Program-made: the position numbers and the translations under genes
The notes under the pieces: generated by a model
What the model saw: the letters and a program-made list of their open reading frames with translations, nothing else
Databases searched by the model: none
What the model was told of the DNA's origin: nothing
NCBI GenBank assembly: GCA_006352455.1
Contig: VANL01000013.1
Span: 62,001-126,000, forward strand
Source: Brachionus sp. 'Tiscar'
Taxonomy: Eukaryota; Rotifera; Eurotatoria; Ploima; Brachionidae
DNA: 64,000 nucleotides
Direction: 5' to 3'
Shown: positions 1 to 14,000 of the stretch, one piece after another
How the letters are laid out: each line of letters begins with the position of its first letter
How positions within the stretch are numbered: position 1 is the stretch's first letter

Positions 1-2825
1 AATTCAATAACTGAAGTTTTGAACTTTAATTATTAGTTTAGGATCTTAATTTTAAAAAAGAATAGTTTTCTTTTTTATTTTAATGTTTCCCTTCAAATAG
101 GCAATTTATCCTTGACTCGTGGTAAAAAGACCTCTCTAATTTTTTATTTTTTTTAGATTTATGTGGTGTCTAAAAGATAATTTTTTAAAGATTTTTAAAC
201 ATTATATTTTTAAACATTCGTTATTTTATTGAAAAGCATTTTTTACTTTTTAGATTTTTATTGGAATTTTATTATTTTTTCATTTACTCGAGATTAATTT
301 AAAAATTTTTTCAAAAATAACTTTTTTAGGCAATTTTTTTACCAAGAACACATGTGATGGCATTAACTGAGAAATTTTGTTACAGAGCTAAATCAAATAG
401 TAATTACTAATATGAACCATTTATAGACAGTCTTTTTAACAGAATATTAAATTTTAGACATTCTTTAATTCAATTCTTCATTTGATAAAATCTCATTAAT
501 TCAAGGTTTTAACTTTAAAATATAACCAATAGTTCGTAGACTCACTAGAATTTTACTTTTCAGTTTATTTATGAAATAATTTTAAAATTGAAAACACTTG
601 AAATTGGAGAAGATTTATTTTTGAATATTACATTGTATTGAGGATAAATGATTATTTGATAAAGTCGAAGAATAAAAATGACATTGATTTACTTTAAAAA
701 CTTTAGTAACGATTTGGTTTTTTTATTTTGTTGATTGATAAAATTAATTTCAGCTAAATTTAGTTTTGAAAATCTATTTGATTTCTCGATTTTTAAAATT
801 ATTGGTCTTTAGAACTTATTTTATCGATTTTTCCTAAAATTTTTACCAAGTTTATTTTTATTATCAATATTAGACTATTTAACGATAAATAACAATTTTT
901 TAATAATGCTTGACAAAGATTTTATTTATGAAAAAAAATCTCATTTTAGGGTTAAAGCTTCAGGGTAAAAATATTTTCCAGGAATTAAAATCTTTTTCAA
1001 TTACAGTAAAAAATCAATTTATTAATATATTCAATTTAGAGAAATTAAGCGCATTAATTAATTAACCTTAAAAGTTAAATTTCGAATAAAAGTAGTTCTT
1101 TTCGAAGAATTTGGTTTTTGAATGTTTTTACTGAAATCCATCGATTTTATGAAATTTAGAAAAATTTGATAAGGGGTTTTCAATAAGTTAAAAAAGGAAA
1201 AGCAAATAATTAATGTTTTTTATTTGTGCCTTATTTATTTATTATCTTGTTTTTAATTTTTTATATAGCAATGTTTGTTACATATTTAAATTATATTCAT
1301 TAAAGTATGAGATATTTTTTTTAATAATTTGATATTTTATCAAATAATCCCTTGTCTTTATCTAAATTTAGAAAGTTAATATTTTTCTTCAATTTAATAA
1401 GTCGATCGACAATAGAACGATGCAACTGAAGAGATGTTAAATAATTTTTTTTTCATCTATTTAAAATTAACCCAAGAAATATTCAATTAATTACATTTTT
1501 AAGTGTTTTTAATAGATTGAATTGAAATTAAAATATTTAAATTATTATATTTGGTTAAAATGAAAGAAATAGTTCTATAATGATTTTATGCCTTCTTTTT
1601 TAATTTATATTTATAATTTATAAATTCCATTTAAATAATCTAAAAATATTGAAGAAAATAAATTGATATATTAAGAATCTTTTGAATAATTTATATTTAA
1701 ATTTCTGAAAAAAATGATAAGAAATATTATTGTTGTTATTAGTGGAAAATTTCTAATGAAAATAATATTCATTTTGAATTAATAAAAAAATAGTAATTTA
1801 ATTTATTAATTATAAAGAAAATTCTATAAAATTTTGAGATTTCTAATGATAAATTAATTTTAAATTTTTTTTAAAATTTAATAATTTTTTTGATATTTTA
1901 AACATCAACAGACAAATATCAGTTTAATTAGGAAATAAAATCCATCAGATATTAAAAAATATATCATTTCAGTTTTGAAAATTTTATTGATTTTATTATT
2001 GATGAAAATATTGTTGATCTTTCAATATTTATTTTTTTGTGAAGTGAATTGGATTAACCAGTGTTTAACGGTGATAGCTAAGAATAAGCCAAATATGTTT
2101 CTTAATATTTCCGAGGTAATTGATAACCAATCAGGTTGTAAAAACACTAAAAAAGGCCCATCATTTTGACCCAAAGTTTATAGACACTTCCATGAATCTC
2201 AGAAAATAGCCTTTAATATATAAAATTATGATAAATCGTAATATCAGCAAATAAAACAAAATAGAATATGTATATGGTTTAGATTTTAGTCTTATGATAG
2301 TCTAGCGTTTTGAAATTTTTTGAGATACTGGAAATATCTTAGACGTATAATTAAAAAATGAATTACATCAGTATGCAGTTAAGTGAACTTTTAATTCTAT
2401 AGTCAAAATAAAACTTAATATTCGTAAACTACAACCTTTAAAATTACCAACAGCATGCTTGATTTATTAGTTTTTTCGCCGTTCAACTTTGAGAGTAAAA
2501 CCGTTAAATAATTTTTAACAAAAATATTTTTTAATTTTGGACCATAAACTGGCTCCGATTTTGTCATTATTTACAGAAAAGTAAAACAATTTTGGTAGCA
2601 CTGATAGAGTTGATCCTCTTTTTTGAAAAATTCTGGTAATGAATTTTAAATTGTCAGACAAAAGAATAAATAAAAAATTAGTTAAAAATTGTGAACATTT
2701 TAAATTAAAAGAGCTCATTTAATTACTTGAAAGATGACAACGTTAAAACTACCACCAAAAAGTTTGTTATTACTAAATAAATTCTTAACAAGCTTATAAT
2801 TAAATTATAATTTATTGAAGAGTAT

Positions 2826-2868
2826 AAAGAGTAAACAATTCTCAGATGAAAGCAATTGTTTACTCTTT
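2826..2868. repeat. Perfect short inverted repeat (hairpin)
   Basis: A 15-nt arm at 2826-2840 is the exact reverse complement of 2854-2868, separated by a 13-nt loop. In this AT-rich setting a 15-bp perfect stem that includes several G/C pairs is uncommon by chance. It is followed by a T run, but this is a eukaryote, so no bacterial-type terminator is implied. Function unknown. Confidence 0.6.
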
Positions 2869-3981
2869 TTTTCAACTTAAGAATACTTATAATTGCCTAA
2901 CAAAATGTTGAATATCATATAGAATTTTTATTATATTTATCAATTAAGTTTTAAAACTATTTGTAATGAAAAATAGCTTATTTTTTATTTTTTGTCTGCT
3001 AATCAAATTTGATTAGAAAAAAAACTATTTTATTATTCCCTTTTTTCTTGTAGTGTGGGCAATAACTCAAAACTAAACGGGTTTAATCAAAATGATATAC
3101 AATTCAGAACAAAATGTATTTAATGACAAAAAAAATTAAACCAATCTAAGTCAAAATAATTAGAAGAATTGATGAAATAAGAAGATTTCTAAGAGTTTTA
3201 GACACTAAAAGCTTATCGGGTTTTATACCATTTAAAAGCATTAAATCATATTTTTTTTTAAACTATTAATTTTTCATTTTATTTTGGTTTAAAACAAATT
3301 AAATTATTTCTTTTTTGGTAATTAAATTTTCTTAAAATGTGTTTTTTACGAAATAAAATAACTGACTTTGAAAATTCAATTTTGTTTTCCCTTATTAAAA
3401 TAAATAATTAAACTTTTTTTATATTCTATTATTTATTTATATAATGAAAAGAATAAAAACCAATTTTAATAGTTTTTTCAATTAAGTAAAAAATCTCATA
3501 GCAAAAATTTTTTGCGTAATAAATTTTGAATGTTGCGTAAGATAAAATAAAAATAAATTTTTAACTTAAATAATTATTTAATTTAAGAGTTCAATTACAA
3601 AATTATTTGATTATTGATATAGATATTCTTCAGGCTACTAAACGTGTAAGCTATAATTTTATAATTTTGTTTAAATAAAATTGTGTAATAATGATATAAA
3701 TTAATTTTGGAAAATTCCGGGATTGACCTTTCATGCTAATACATGATAATAATTATAAAAAGCATTAATTTGAAACAAAATTCAAGTTCTAAAATAAAAA
3801 CAAAACAAAGAACTAAGACATAAAATATGCCAAAAACACAATTTGTAGACTTTCAAAATGGTTTTGAGGTGGAATAGGGACGAATCAAATCTGAAAAATT
3901 CTAAAATAGAAATAGGATGTACTTGGTTTTCAAGTAAATATGAGGTTTCAAATTTATCGTATTATTTATGATATTATTATA

Positions 3982-4701
3982 AAAATCGATTTGATAATGT
4001 CGTTAATTTTGAGCATATTTTTATCTTTATCTATTTCATCAATTAAGTTTCTATTAAAGGTCTGAACTTGATCCAGAAAATTCAACTCGGATGAATTCTT
4101 GAGGGATTAAAGACTTTCATGACATTATAATAAAAAAAAAGAACTTATCTATTTTTTTATTTTTCTTATAAATGCTTAAAATTTTAAAATAATTTTTAAA
4201 TTAAAACTGTTCGATCATAATTCTTTATTCGATAGTGATCAAAATGACAAATTTTAATTTATTTTGATTAATTTTATTGCATCATCCTATTGGTTTTTGC
4301 TTTCAAAACTTTAGACTTAGCTATACTGCAAGCTATCATATAAGGCTTTTTTTTTGCATTACTAAATAATCCAGTTGAAGAATGACCCTGATTTCAAACA
4401 GCTAAACAATTGCCTGATGCTTTTGGTTATGTTGTCGAGTAAGAAAAAAGAAAAATAGTAAAAGCAGTTCAAGTTGCAGCAAATAAGCTTTCAATTTAAG
4501 CATTTCAAAATATATTTAATTTCCATCTTATCTGATTATTATATTTTTTAACAAATTTTTTTTTAAAATTTACGTGCGATGGCAAAAATCTATTGATTTA
4601 AAAAATAAAATAAGAATAATGGAATTAAACGGGATTTTTAAATTTTGCAAGAACTAATATCATGATTAAAATCGATTTAAAAATGTCTTTAATTTTGAGC
4701 A
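3982..4701. repeat. Degenerate direct repeat pair
   Basis: The 34 nt at 3982-4015 and at 4668-4701 differ at only 3 positions, and weaker similarity continues upstream of both copies. They may be two remnants of an interspersed repeat family or a local duplication. No coding potential is shared by the copies. Confidence 0.4.
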
Positions 4702-5058
4702 AATGGTTTAGCTCAAATTTTTTATGCTTAAATAGATATAAACACCACATAAAAATAGTTTAAGGTTTTTTTTTTAATTAATGCTTTCTTATTTAGATGT
4801 TTAACTCAAGGACAATTTTATGCGAATTATTTGTTCTAAATACCATTTTTTAAAGAATGCTAAATAAAAATTTCACTCATTCGACGATAATTATTTAAAT
4901 TTTTTTTTTTGTAAGTTTATTTACTGTAATAGATTTTATTTTAATTTAGAGTATCACACAAAATAAATAACTTTTCACACTCATAATAATAAAAAATTTA
5001 TACATTCATATAATAAATTAAAACTCACCAATTTTATAAAAAAAAATTAAAATAAAGA

Positions 5059-8000
5059 TCACAATTTTTGATAATATGACTTTGTTACTGAAGGTGAGGT
5101 TTCGGAAGAGGACACATTTGATGACGATCCTGTTTTGTTTAATCCTACAGAGCTATTAAGTTTGTTTATATTTTTTAAGGAATTATTAAGCGGTAGATTA
5201 ATAGTGGAATTATTAATGCCAGCTTTGGAATTTCTCCTAGGAACAGGAGGAAGACGATTTGTACATAAATCTATATTCTGTCTTAAACATTTTTGCTCTT
5301 CTTTACTTTGTTTTAAAGGTGTGTTTTTACTCGAAATTTTTCCACTAGATAAGGTATTATTTTTTGAGTTTACTTGAAATGTACTTAGCTGATTTAAATT
5401 AGTGTCTGATTTCATTATTTGATTTAAAGGAGTAAAGCCATATATTTCGTCGGACTTAATCAAATTATTTAAATTTTTGTATTCGTTTTTAGGTGATGAA
5501 AATAGCTGTATTCTGTTAGTGAATCCATTGCTTATGCTCTTGGCATTAATAGGACTATTAGTTAAGTCAATGAATGTCTGTTTTTGTTTGTTCGAACATG
5601 AAAGTTCTGATTGAACATAAGATTGTTTAAATGAAATACTTGGATCAATTGATGAGAGCAAGTTAATGTTTTCATTTTCAGATTTTGATAAATCTTTAGC
5701 CACATCGATTACATCGTTCGAGGTGGATATTTCTTCATCACTAGTAGCTGTTTCACTTAGTTTAGTTCTTGATTCTTCATTTGGTTCGAATCGACGAAAA
5801 AATCCACACTTGTCATTTTACAATTAGTTTAAAATTTTTTTTTAAATTTAATTACTATTTAATACTTACACACCAAAGAATCATTGTGAGTAATATAAGA
5901 AGTATTATTCCTGCTAATAAAGATAGTATAATAATTCTAATGTCAATATGTTTGAGCATTTGTTTTCGTTCATTGGGATATGCTATTGTTTCGATCTGTG
6001 AATAATAAAATTGAATTAATTAAATCTCAAGTGAAAAGATATTGAGCAAGCTGGAAGAAAATATTTATTTAGAAATGATTGTATAATTATTAAAGGAATT
6101 TTAATATATTTATTTATCATGTAAAATCAATTTATAGCTTAATTTCAATTTTAACTGTATCAAATATTATGGTAAAATTATTTTCTATTTTCTTAGTCGG
6201 AACATTTTTTAATAATTCGAAACTGATCAAATTATTGAGAGGGTTTAATTTCTGAATTATAAATTACATATAATTGTTTATAGGAATTCAAAATTGGAAG
6301 TCAATTAAGACATATGAGAAGTTTAATTGAATTTTGGTATAAGCCGGGTTCCTGTTTTAATGACTTCAAGTATAGCTACGATTGTCGAATAAAAAAGCTC
6401 TTAAGTAATGACTTTTCCAGACTTTATTTGCTTTGTGGTATTAATAATGAACACAATTTTTTATATCAAAATTTTTGCCTTCATGTAAGTTTGGAGTTTT
6501 TGGTCATTTGAATTTGCATGCTTTTGTGTAAATGTCAAAAACAAACTGAATTAAACTGATTTGTGATAGATTGATTTTTCAAAGATCACATGGAATTATC
6601 AAGAGATATGTTAAGCATAATCTTTTTTATATGTTAAAATTTAAAAGTTTTAAAAACCTTAAGTATTTTAAAAGCAGTTAAATATAGTAAAATTTTAAAA
6701 GGAAAAAGTTCGTCAGGTTTATAAAAGTGATCAAACGCTTCATTAAATAATTTAATTAATAGAGGCAATAACAATTGATAATTTTTCAGGATTAGACTTT
6801 CATGTCTTTTTCTAATGAGACTGATGAGATTTGTCCGCATGATTTAAAATTAATGTTTAAAAGGTAAACTGACGACAAAATCACGCATCTTATTTGTCTA
6901 ATGAATAAGAAAAAAGATAATTACAATTTATTTTTGTTAGTAATTTTTTGAGCAATAAATTTTCTTACTAGATTATTTATACTTATTTAATTTTGGTTTA
7001 AGTCACAAATTGAAAACGAAGAATGATTTTCATATAAAAAAAGATAGAGAAAAATTAAGTAAAACTAGCATTATATCAAGTTAGTGAGTCAAGAATTGTT
7101 ACATTCAAATTTTGTAAAACATCAAACTTATGTTATATCATCATGTGGTACTAAATAATAAAAAGCTCTAAATCTAAGAAAAAAAAGGTATTATTTGAAT
7201 TTTTTGAACGTAAATTTTCTAGACAACATTCCCGACATATCTTAACGAAAATCAATAAGATAATTGAAATTAATTGTTAAATACACCATTGAATAGACTG
7301 AACATTTGCTCTTATTAAAAAAATTAAAGTGTTTTTACTAATTGTATTTATAATAAGAATAGCTCAATTAATTTTGTCTTAATTCTAACTATCATTATCT
7401 AAATAATATTATTTAGCTAAATATGGAGAATATTATGAAGCAAAATTTAATTAATTGTTTGAGCTATAAGAACATTTTTAAAAAGACAATGCCTTTATTT
7501 AAATCAGTATATTTTTCTTTGATTAGAACATTTCTATTTACATATCTAACATAAGTTTAAAAAAAAAGAAAACTTCAGAAACATAAAAATTTCAATTGTA
7601 ATAATAAACAAGGAATCACACCAGAGATTGGGTTTGATTTCATTAAAATTCTTAATCTTAAATAATTAATTGTGATTTATTTTATCAATAGTTTTGCGAA
7701 ATATTTCTGAAATATAGATGATAAGACTCTTTTGTACAATTGACTGATAGTTAATGCTTAATTTTTGGAACAAGCCAATTTTGACCTCTAATTAAAAATG
7801 TTTAAATTTTTTTAATATTTCCTAGAGTAAAATAAAAATAATTATCTTTCAAGTTATCATGATACAACAAATCGATATTTTTCTTTTTATTGTAGTATAA
7901 GCTTAAATAAATTTTTTTTGCTAATTACTATTAGATTTTTTTCATTTAATTTCAAATGTTGGAAATAATTGAATCACAGTCAATTAAAAAATTCATTGTG

Positions 8001-11000
8001 AAATTTGTCTTATTTGGAAAGATATCTATTTTTTTGACAAAAAATTCAAATATATAAAAAAATTGATTATTTCATTTTTAACTGACATCTAAGATCAACT
8101 ATAAAAAATAATATTTGTCTTATTTTTTTTAATATTTTTATAGAACAAAACTTTATTTTCGAGAAAAAAAAATTAACAATATTAAATTTCCTCTTTATAT
8201 AATATTTAAAGATATTATCAGAATATTTTGTTTCTATTATTTAGAAGAAATATGATTTAATTCAAATTCAAAAATTAAAATAATAAAATGATCGATTCAT
8301 TCAATCAAATTAATAATGATTATTTGGAAATTGATACACATTACAACAACATGTCTAGTTCAAATCTCAGCTCTTTCACCAGATTAATTAACAGCATTAC
8401 TTCGAATGAAAATTCAAGCCTTACTTATGCACCATGGCTGACAGTCTTAATAGCCATAGTTGCAGGTCTGATGTCATCAATAACAATTATTGGTAATGTA
8501 TTTGTAATTACAGCATTTGTAATCGACAAAAATCTAAGAAAATATTCAAATTATTTTATTCTTAATTTATCAATAGCCGATTTGCTAATTGGAATTCTGA
8601 TACCACCGTATGCACCGTTCATGCTTAACAATCGATTGTGGAAATTCGGTAAAATGGCTTGTACAGTATGGTTGGTACTTGATTATGTTGTAGGTAGTGC
8701 ATCTGTCTTATGCATTGTTGTTATTAGTCTTGATCGTTATTTGTTGGTAAGCCGTGGGCTTAAATATGTTTCTAGTCAGCGGGTTTCCAAAGCGTTGTTC
8801 ATTATAATTACTGTATGGTCTATTGCGTTTTTTAACTATGCTCCAGCAATAGTTTTCTGGGAGATAATTTCAAAAGAGCAGTCAGTTAAGGAAGGAGAAT
8901 GTCAAGTAGCTTTTCATGATAATCTAGTCTATTTGACAGCTACAGCTTGTGTTGAATTTTTTGCTCCATTAATAAGCATATGTGGATTAAACTTGGCTGT
9001 TTATTTAAATATTAGAAAGAGATCTCGAGGCTTAATTAGGACAGAAAAACCGATTTTAAACATAGACAAAAGCATTAGCAATATCAGAAAAAAATTAGAT
9101 GCAGTTAAAAATTTAGAAATAATACAAAACGAAAAATATGGTCAGAAGATGACAAGAAAGAACTCTCCTTCATCATCTGGCTCTTGTAGTTCTGAAGATA
9201 TTCCAAGAAGTGAAAAAAAAAAAATCGAATCAAATTTCTTTCTTAATGAAATCGAGGATAAAATTAATGGAAAAATTCACAAGAAAAATTCAAAATCGTT
9301 AGTTTCTTTAGCTCTCGAATCGAATCATGCTGCATGTACAAGTATTCTTGTTGGATCAAAAAGTTCAACAAACCAATACACTTCGTATTTGAAGCCCAAA
9401 AAAAATCAATCGAGTAGAAATTTGACCAAGGACAAAAAAGCAGCACGTTCTCTTTTTATTTTAGTTTTTGCATTCGTTTTTTGCTGGGTAATTTTTTATT
9501 TTTAATTTTGCTTAATTAAATTAAAAATTTTAGGCGCCTTATACGTTTCTGACTTTAATTAAAGCAGTTTGGACAAACGCCATCAATGAACATGTATACG
9601 AATTTGCTTTTTGGCTTCTATGGTTCAATTCAACACTAAATCCTATTCTTTACCCGTTTTTACATGTTAAATTTCGAAAAGCTTTTTTGAAAATTATTCA
9701 ATGTGTTTTTTTTTGCTTTCACTTTAATAAAAAAGACCACGTATATTTAGATAATAGAAAAGAAAATATCAGAAAAAAAAGATAAAAATGCACAGAAACT
9801 TTAAATTTATTTTAATTATAAATATTATTCAAGAAATTTTCTCTTTTTGTATTTCAGTGATCAATTAATAAACTCTTAAATATAAATATTGTTAAAATAA
9901 ATAAAAATTAAAAAGACAGTAGTTCTTAATGAAATTATTTTTTTTATTATTAATAAGAATTTAAAATTAGCTTTGAAACAAATTTTAAATTCAAGCACTT
10001 TCTAGTTAGTTTATTTCAAAATTCTTTCAAATCATTCTTTGTAAAATGAATAATAAATATGAATTATAACGCAACATTGATCAGAATTATTGATGAAAAA
10101 AATTTATAATTTTTTAGAATTTTCATTATAAAAAAATTTTTATGATTGATGATAGAAAATAATTTAAGATTTTCTTTTAAATTCAATGGCAGACGGCTTT
10201 TCAAGCTTAAATTGCTAAAAAATATGATATTAAATAATTGATTTGTAAATTTTGCCAAGCATTTAGACTACATTCTACGGCAACAATAGTTTTATATAAC
10301 ATATTCCCCTTGATATCTGTCCTGAGCTTCAAAGCTTCTTCATCTCATTATTTTATGAATCTTTCAGGAATTAGTACAAGCGAATTTTTTTCCAAATTAA
10401 AATAAAAATTCAATCAATAATGTTAATTAAAAAATACATCTTTCGAAAAAATTGTAAATTATCTAATAAAAATTTTACTCGAAGTTATGTTCTTGAAATT
10501 ATCTGGAGTAAATGGTCAAAAATTTAAATCAAACAGCCAAAAAAAATTTGAAATTTAGAAAAATTTAGAAAAATTTTTGTATATTTTTTTCTTAAACCAG
10601 CTTGCTAGATAAAATCCAAAAAATAACTTACTGTTATTGAATTTTGGTATTGATTTAAATTAATGTTTAAATTTTTATATGGTATTTGTGTGACAACCGA
10701 CATTGCATTTGTTTTTATGGAGTATATATCTGGATTCTTAAAAAAGATATTGAAAAAAAATTCGAAAATCGAATTTTAAATATTTACCCTGGCCAAAGTT
10801 TTAGCCCAAAGTCTAAATCTTAGCCTTATCAATGCAGATTCGTCTGCATTTAAACCATTTATTTTACAATGAATAGATGAACAATATCTGTTGTATAATT
10901 CAGTGTTAATCATTTTTAGCTTATTCGATTTGAATCTTATTTTGTTTTTATGAACTTGATTGGTGTTGACGATACCTGAAGCACAGTCCACCATTTCCAT

Positions 11001-14000
11001 ATTTATATCAAAAAAAACATTACGATATGTGTTTACATACAACTCTGATGGTAAAAAGCTCAAAAAATTAGAAGAAAAGTCGTTTTTTTCTTTAGAAATG
11101 CCTCTTTTAACTTTTTTAGTTTCAAAATAGTATTTTTCTGGATTTTTTATCTTATCATCACTTAATTTCTGAAAAAAAAATATTAATTTTTTTATAAAAT
11201 AGCTTAATAACTTTTATTACTGTCAGGTTTAGAGGATTTATTAATAAATTTTCGACATCACACTGAATAGGACCTTCTGTGTAAGGCACATCCATTAAAT
11301 ACAAAAAATTTTCGTTTTTATTTCCAATTTTCATTTGATTTTGCCAGGTAATAATTATTTCACTCAATGAAAATTGACTGGGACCTTTATTTAGAATCTT
11401 ATATTCATGCATTATTTCTGGACCAATGTCAAATTCAGTTTCGTAAGAATATTTTTTCCTGTTTGAGGTCAATTTTGAATCATAGATTACTTGTTCCTGA
11501 TACTGTTTGCCAATTAAGGCTAATTTTGGAACAGCATCTAATACAACATAGACATAGTGCTCATTGTCAAATGTAGTAATTAAGTTTTCTTTATTTGAGC
11601 TAAAAATAAAATATTTATACAATTATTTAGTTGATTTATTTTTTACCTTATCACTGTTATATTAAATTTAAGTACTTCTTCATTTAAGATTAAATTTTGA
11701 GGAGCCACTCTGATTGTAAAACTTTTCTTCAAATTAAAAATTTAAATGTTTTTTTTGTAAAATGAAAATAAAATATTAAAACAATCAATTACAGATGATC
11801 CTGAGATCATTGGATTTCCAATATCACAGATAATTTTTGTGTTATTTGATCCTTTATTTTGGTAGCAAGGTAAGAATAGTTGCTGTGACTTAAATTAAAA
11901 ATATAAATGAATTTTGGTAAAATTTAATTAAAAAAAATCAACAATACCAATGAATTTTGTGTAACAAAAGCTTTGACAAAATTTACACCGTATGGCAAAT
12001 TAATGTGACATTGCGATTCAAAAGCATCTTCTTTGGTATTTTCCACTCTAATGTTAATATCAATATAATTTTGTGATCCAAAAATAAATTTTTTTGTTGG
12101 ACTTAAAAAAATTCAATTAAATATATTAATTAAATTGAAAAAATATTATTACGTTGATGCAGTGACTTGTAAATCAGGAATGCAAATATCATCCGACCCA
12201 CAGTTTCTTAAGAATCGAATTTCGTGTATTTTAGAAGAATCTTGGATCGAACCAAACATTGGCAGTAGTTCCCATTCGGTATCGTATTTCGGTAGCGTGA
12301 GATTTAATCGACAGTTTATTGGACTTAGCTTATCACGAATATTTTTCTGGTTATAATTAGAAAAAATTAATATTTCATTTTTCATTTTCAAATTTTCAAA
12401 AGAAAATTAAAAGAAATTTCATTAAATAAGTTGTATTTATTAAAATTCAATATTTTTCCTTAATTATCAAAAAAGTATTATTCATTTCTAAGCTTAAGTG
12501 AATTTCTAATTGACCATCTATATGTTAACACATAAAGATTTTACAGAATTTCATTTTGTATTATTAATTCAATATTTTGTCCTTTTAATACTCTTATACT
12601 GTTATTTAAATATTTGATTTTTAATTAGAAAAGAAAGATTTTGTTAAGATTTAAAGTTACTTTTTCTAAAATAAAAGATAAAAAAAAACAGAAATAGTCA
12701 AAATTTAAACATTAAAATTTGCTATTTTGTGATTTTTTGAATTAACAAAACTTTTAACTGGTTATAGATTTAAAATTCATAATTATTCAATTTTATTTAA
12801 TAAATATTAAAATCTAATTTTAATTCATTATTAATTTTAATTTCAAAATTTTAAGTCTTTGTAATGACTTGTGAGTAATTCATTATAAAATGAACTTCAA
12901 GTTTAATGTTCTAAATTTTGCCTTTATTAATTTAATTCAACATATGGGATGAATTAATTTGGTTATTTTTGAAAACTGATCAACTTGAAAATTAATATAA
13001 GATACGAATCTTAAGTGAAAATTCTAGTTTTGAATTAAATTTAAAATCGAATTCTAAAAACTTTTATCACATTATATAGTGGTGTCATCGACTATGTAAC
13101 TTTTTTAATTGAGGATGAGGTGGAGGCTTAGGTTGAGACTGAAATTCTACTATTTTTTAATTTTACTAATATTGTAAATATTCACATAAAATCCTTAATA
13201 ACTTTGTCAATGCTATTGCTTCTAAATTAAGTATAAAAAAAAATCTTACCTTTATTTTAATAACTTGTCTAAAACAACTTCTACTATTCAATTTGAATGT
13301 ATAGTTATGCATTAGATAATATGAATTTGTTTCATTAAAATTTGCTCTAATTAGACTTTTGTTTTGAAATTTGTCAATATCAAGCTCAAGGTTAATAGAC
13401 ATTTCTAAACAAAAAAATTTTTTAATTTGTTTTTTTATTTTTATCTAGATTATCTTACTCATATTTTTAGGCAATGATTTACCGAAATATTCTATACAAT
13501 ATTCAAAATCAACGCTTTAAAAAAAAATTAAATATGAAAAAAAAATTATTTTTAATTAAAATTTACCAAAATTTTGTTTTGTTAGCGTCACAGTAATATT
13601 TTTGTGAATCAAAATCAATCACCCTAGGATTTACTTGAGTTAAAATTTTTGTCTTTATAACTGATTTGGCTCTAATGTATGCAACTGCATTTGACTTATA
13701 AGCTCCGACTATAAGATCAGGATATTCGTTTCCATCCAAATCTAGCCCTCCTGACAAGGAAAAGCCAAATGTCCTTATACCATAATCAGAACCTTTGATT
13801 ATCTTAAAACAATTTAATTATATTTTTAAAATTGATTAGACTAAATATCTGATTTACTTGACTTGGACTCATTTCTAATCCGTCACTATTTCCATTAAAT
13901 ATATAAACAATTCCGAAATTATCGTCTCCATCATATGGTGCCGCAACCGCTATATCTATATAATTTATATAATTCATTTTTTTAGAGCTTTTAATTTTAC

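Larger units (their letters stand above)
1..5058. other. AT-rich intergenic region, no gene seen
   Basis: Both strands contain only short open frames with no recognisable similarity, no convincing splice-linked exons and no RNA gene. Homopolymer A/T runs are frequent. Two structures stand out: a 15-bp perfect hairpin at 2826-2868 and a 34-nt near-identical direct repeat at 3982-4015 and 4668-4701. The region lies downstream of the integrin alpha stop codon, so its right end should hold the integrin 3' UTR. A distant exon of an unseen gene cannot be excluded. Confidence 0.5.

Noticed and set aside
2515..2718. Minus-strand 67-codon frame
   Set aside because: Composition fits random AT-rich sequence, with no family match and no splice partner.
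4370..4470. Possible decayed coding remnant (DPDFKQLNNC frame)
   Set aside because: Too short, flanked by stops, and matching no transposase or gene I recognise.
5135..5377. Plus-strand 80-codon frame opposite the integrin tail
   Set aside because: Antisense to exon 16, whose frame continues from the GFFRR motif.
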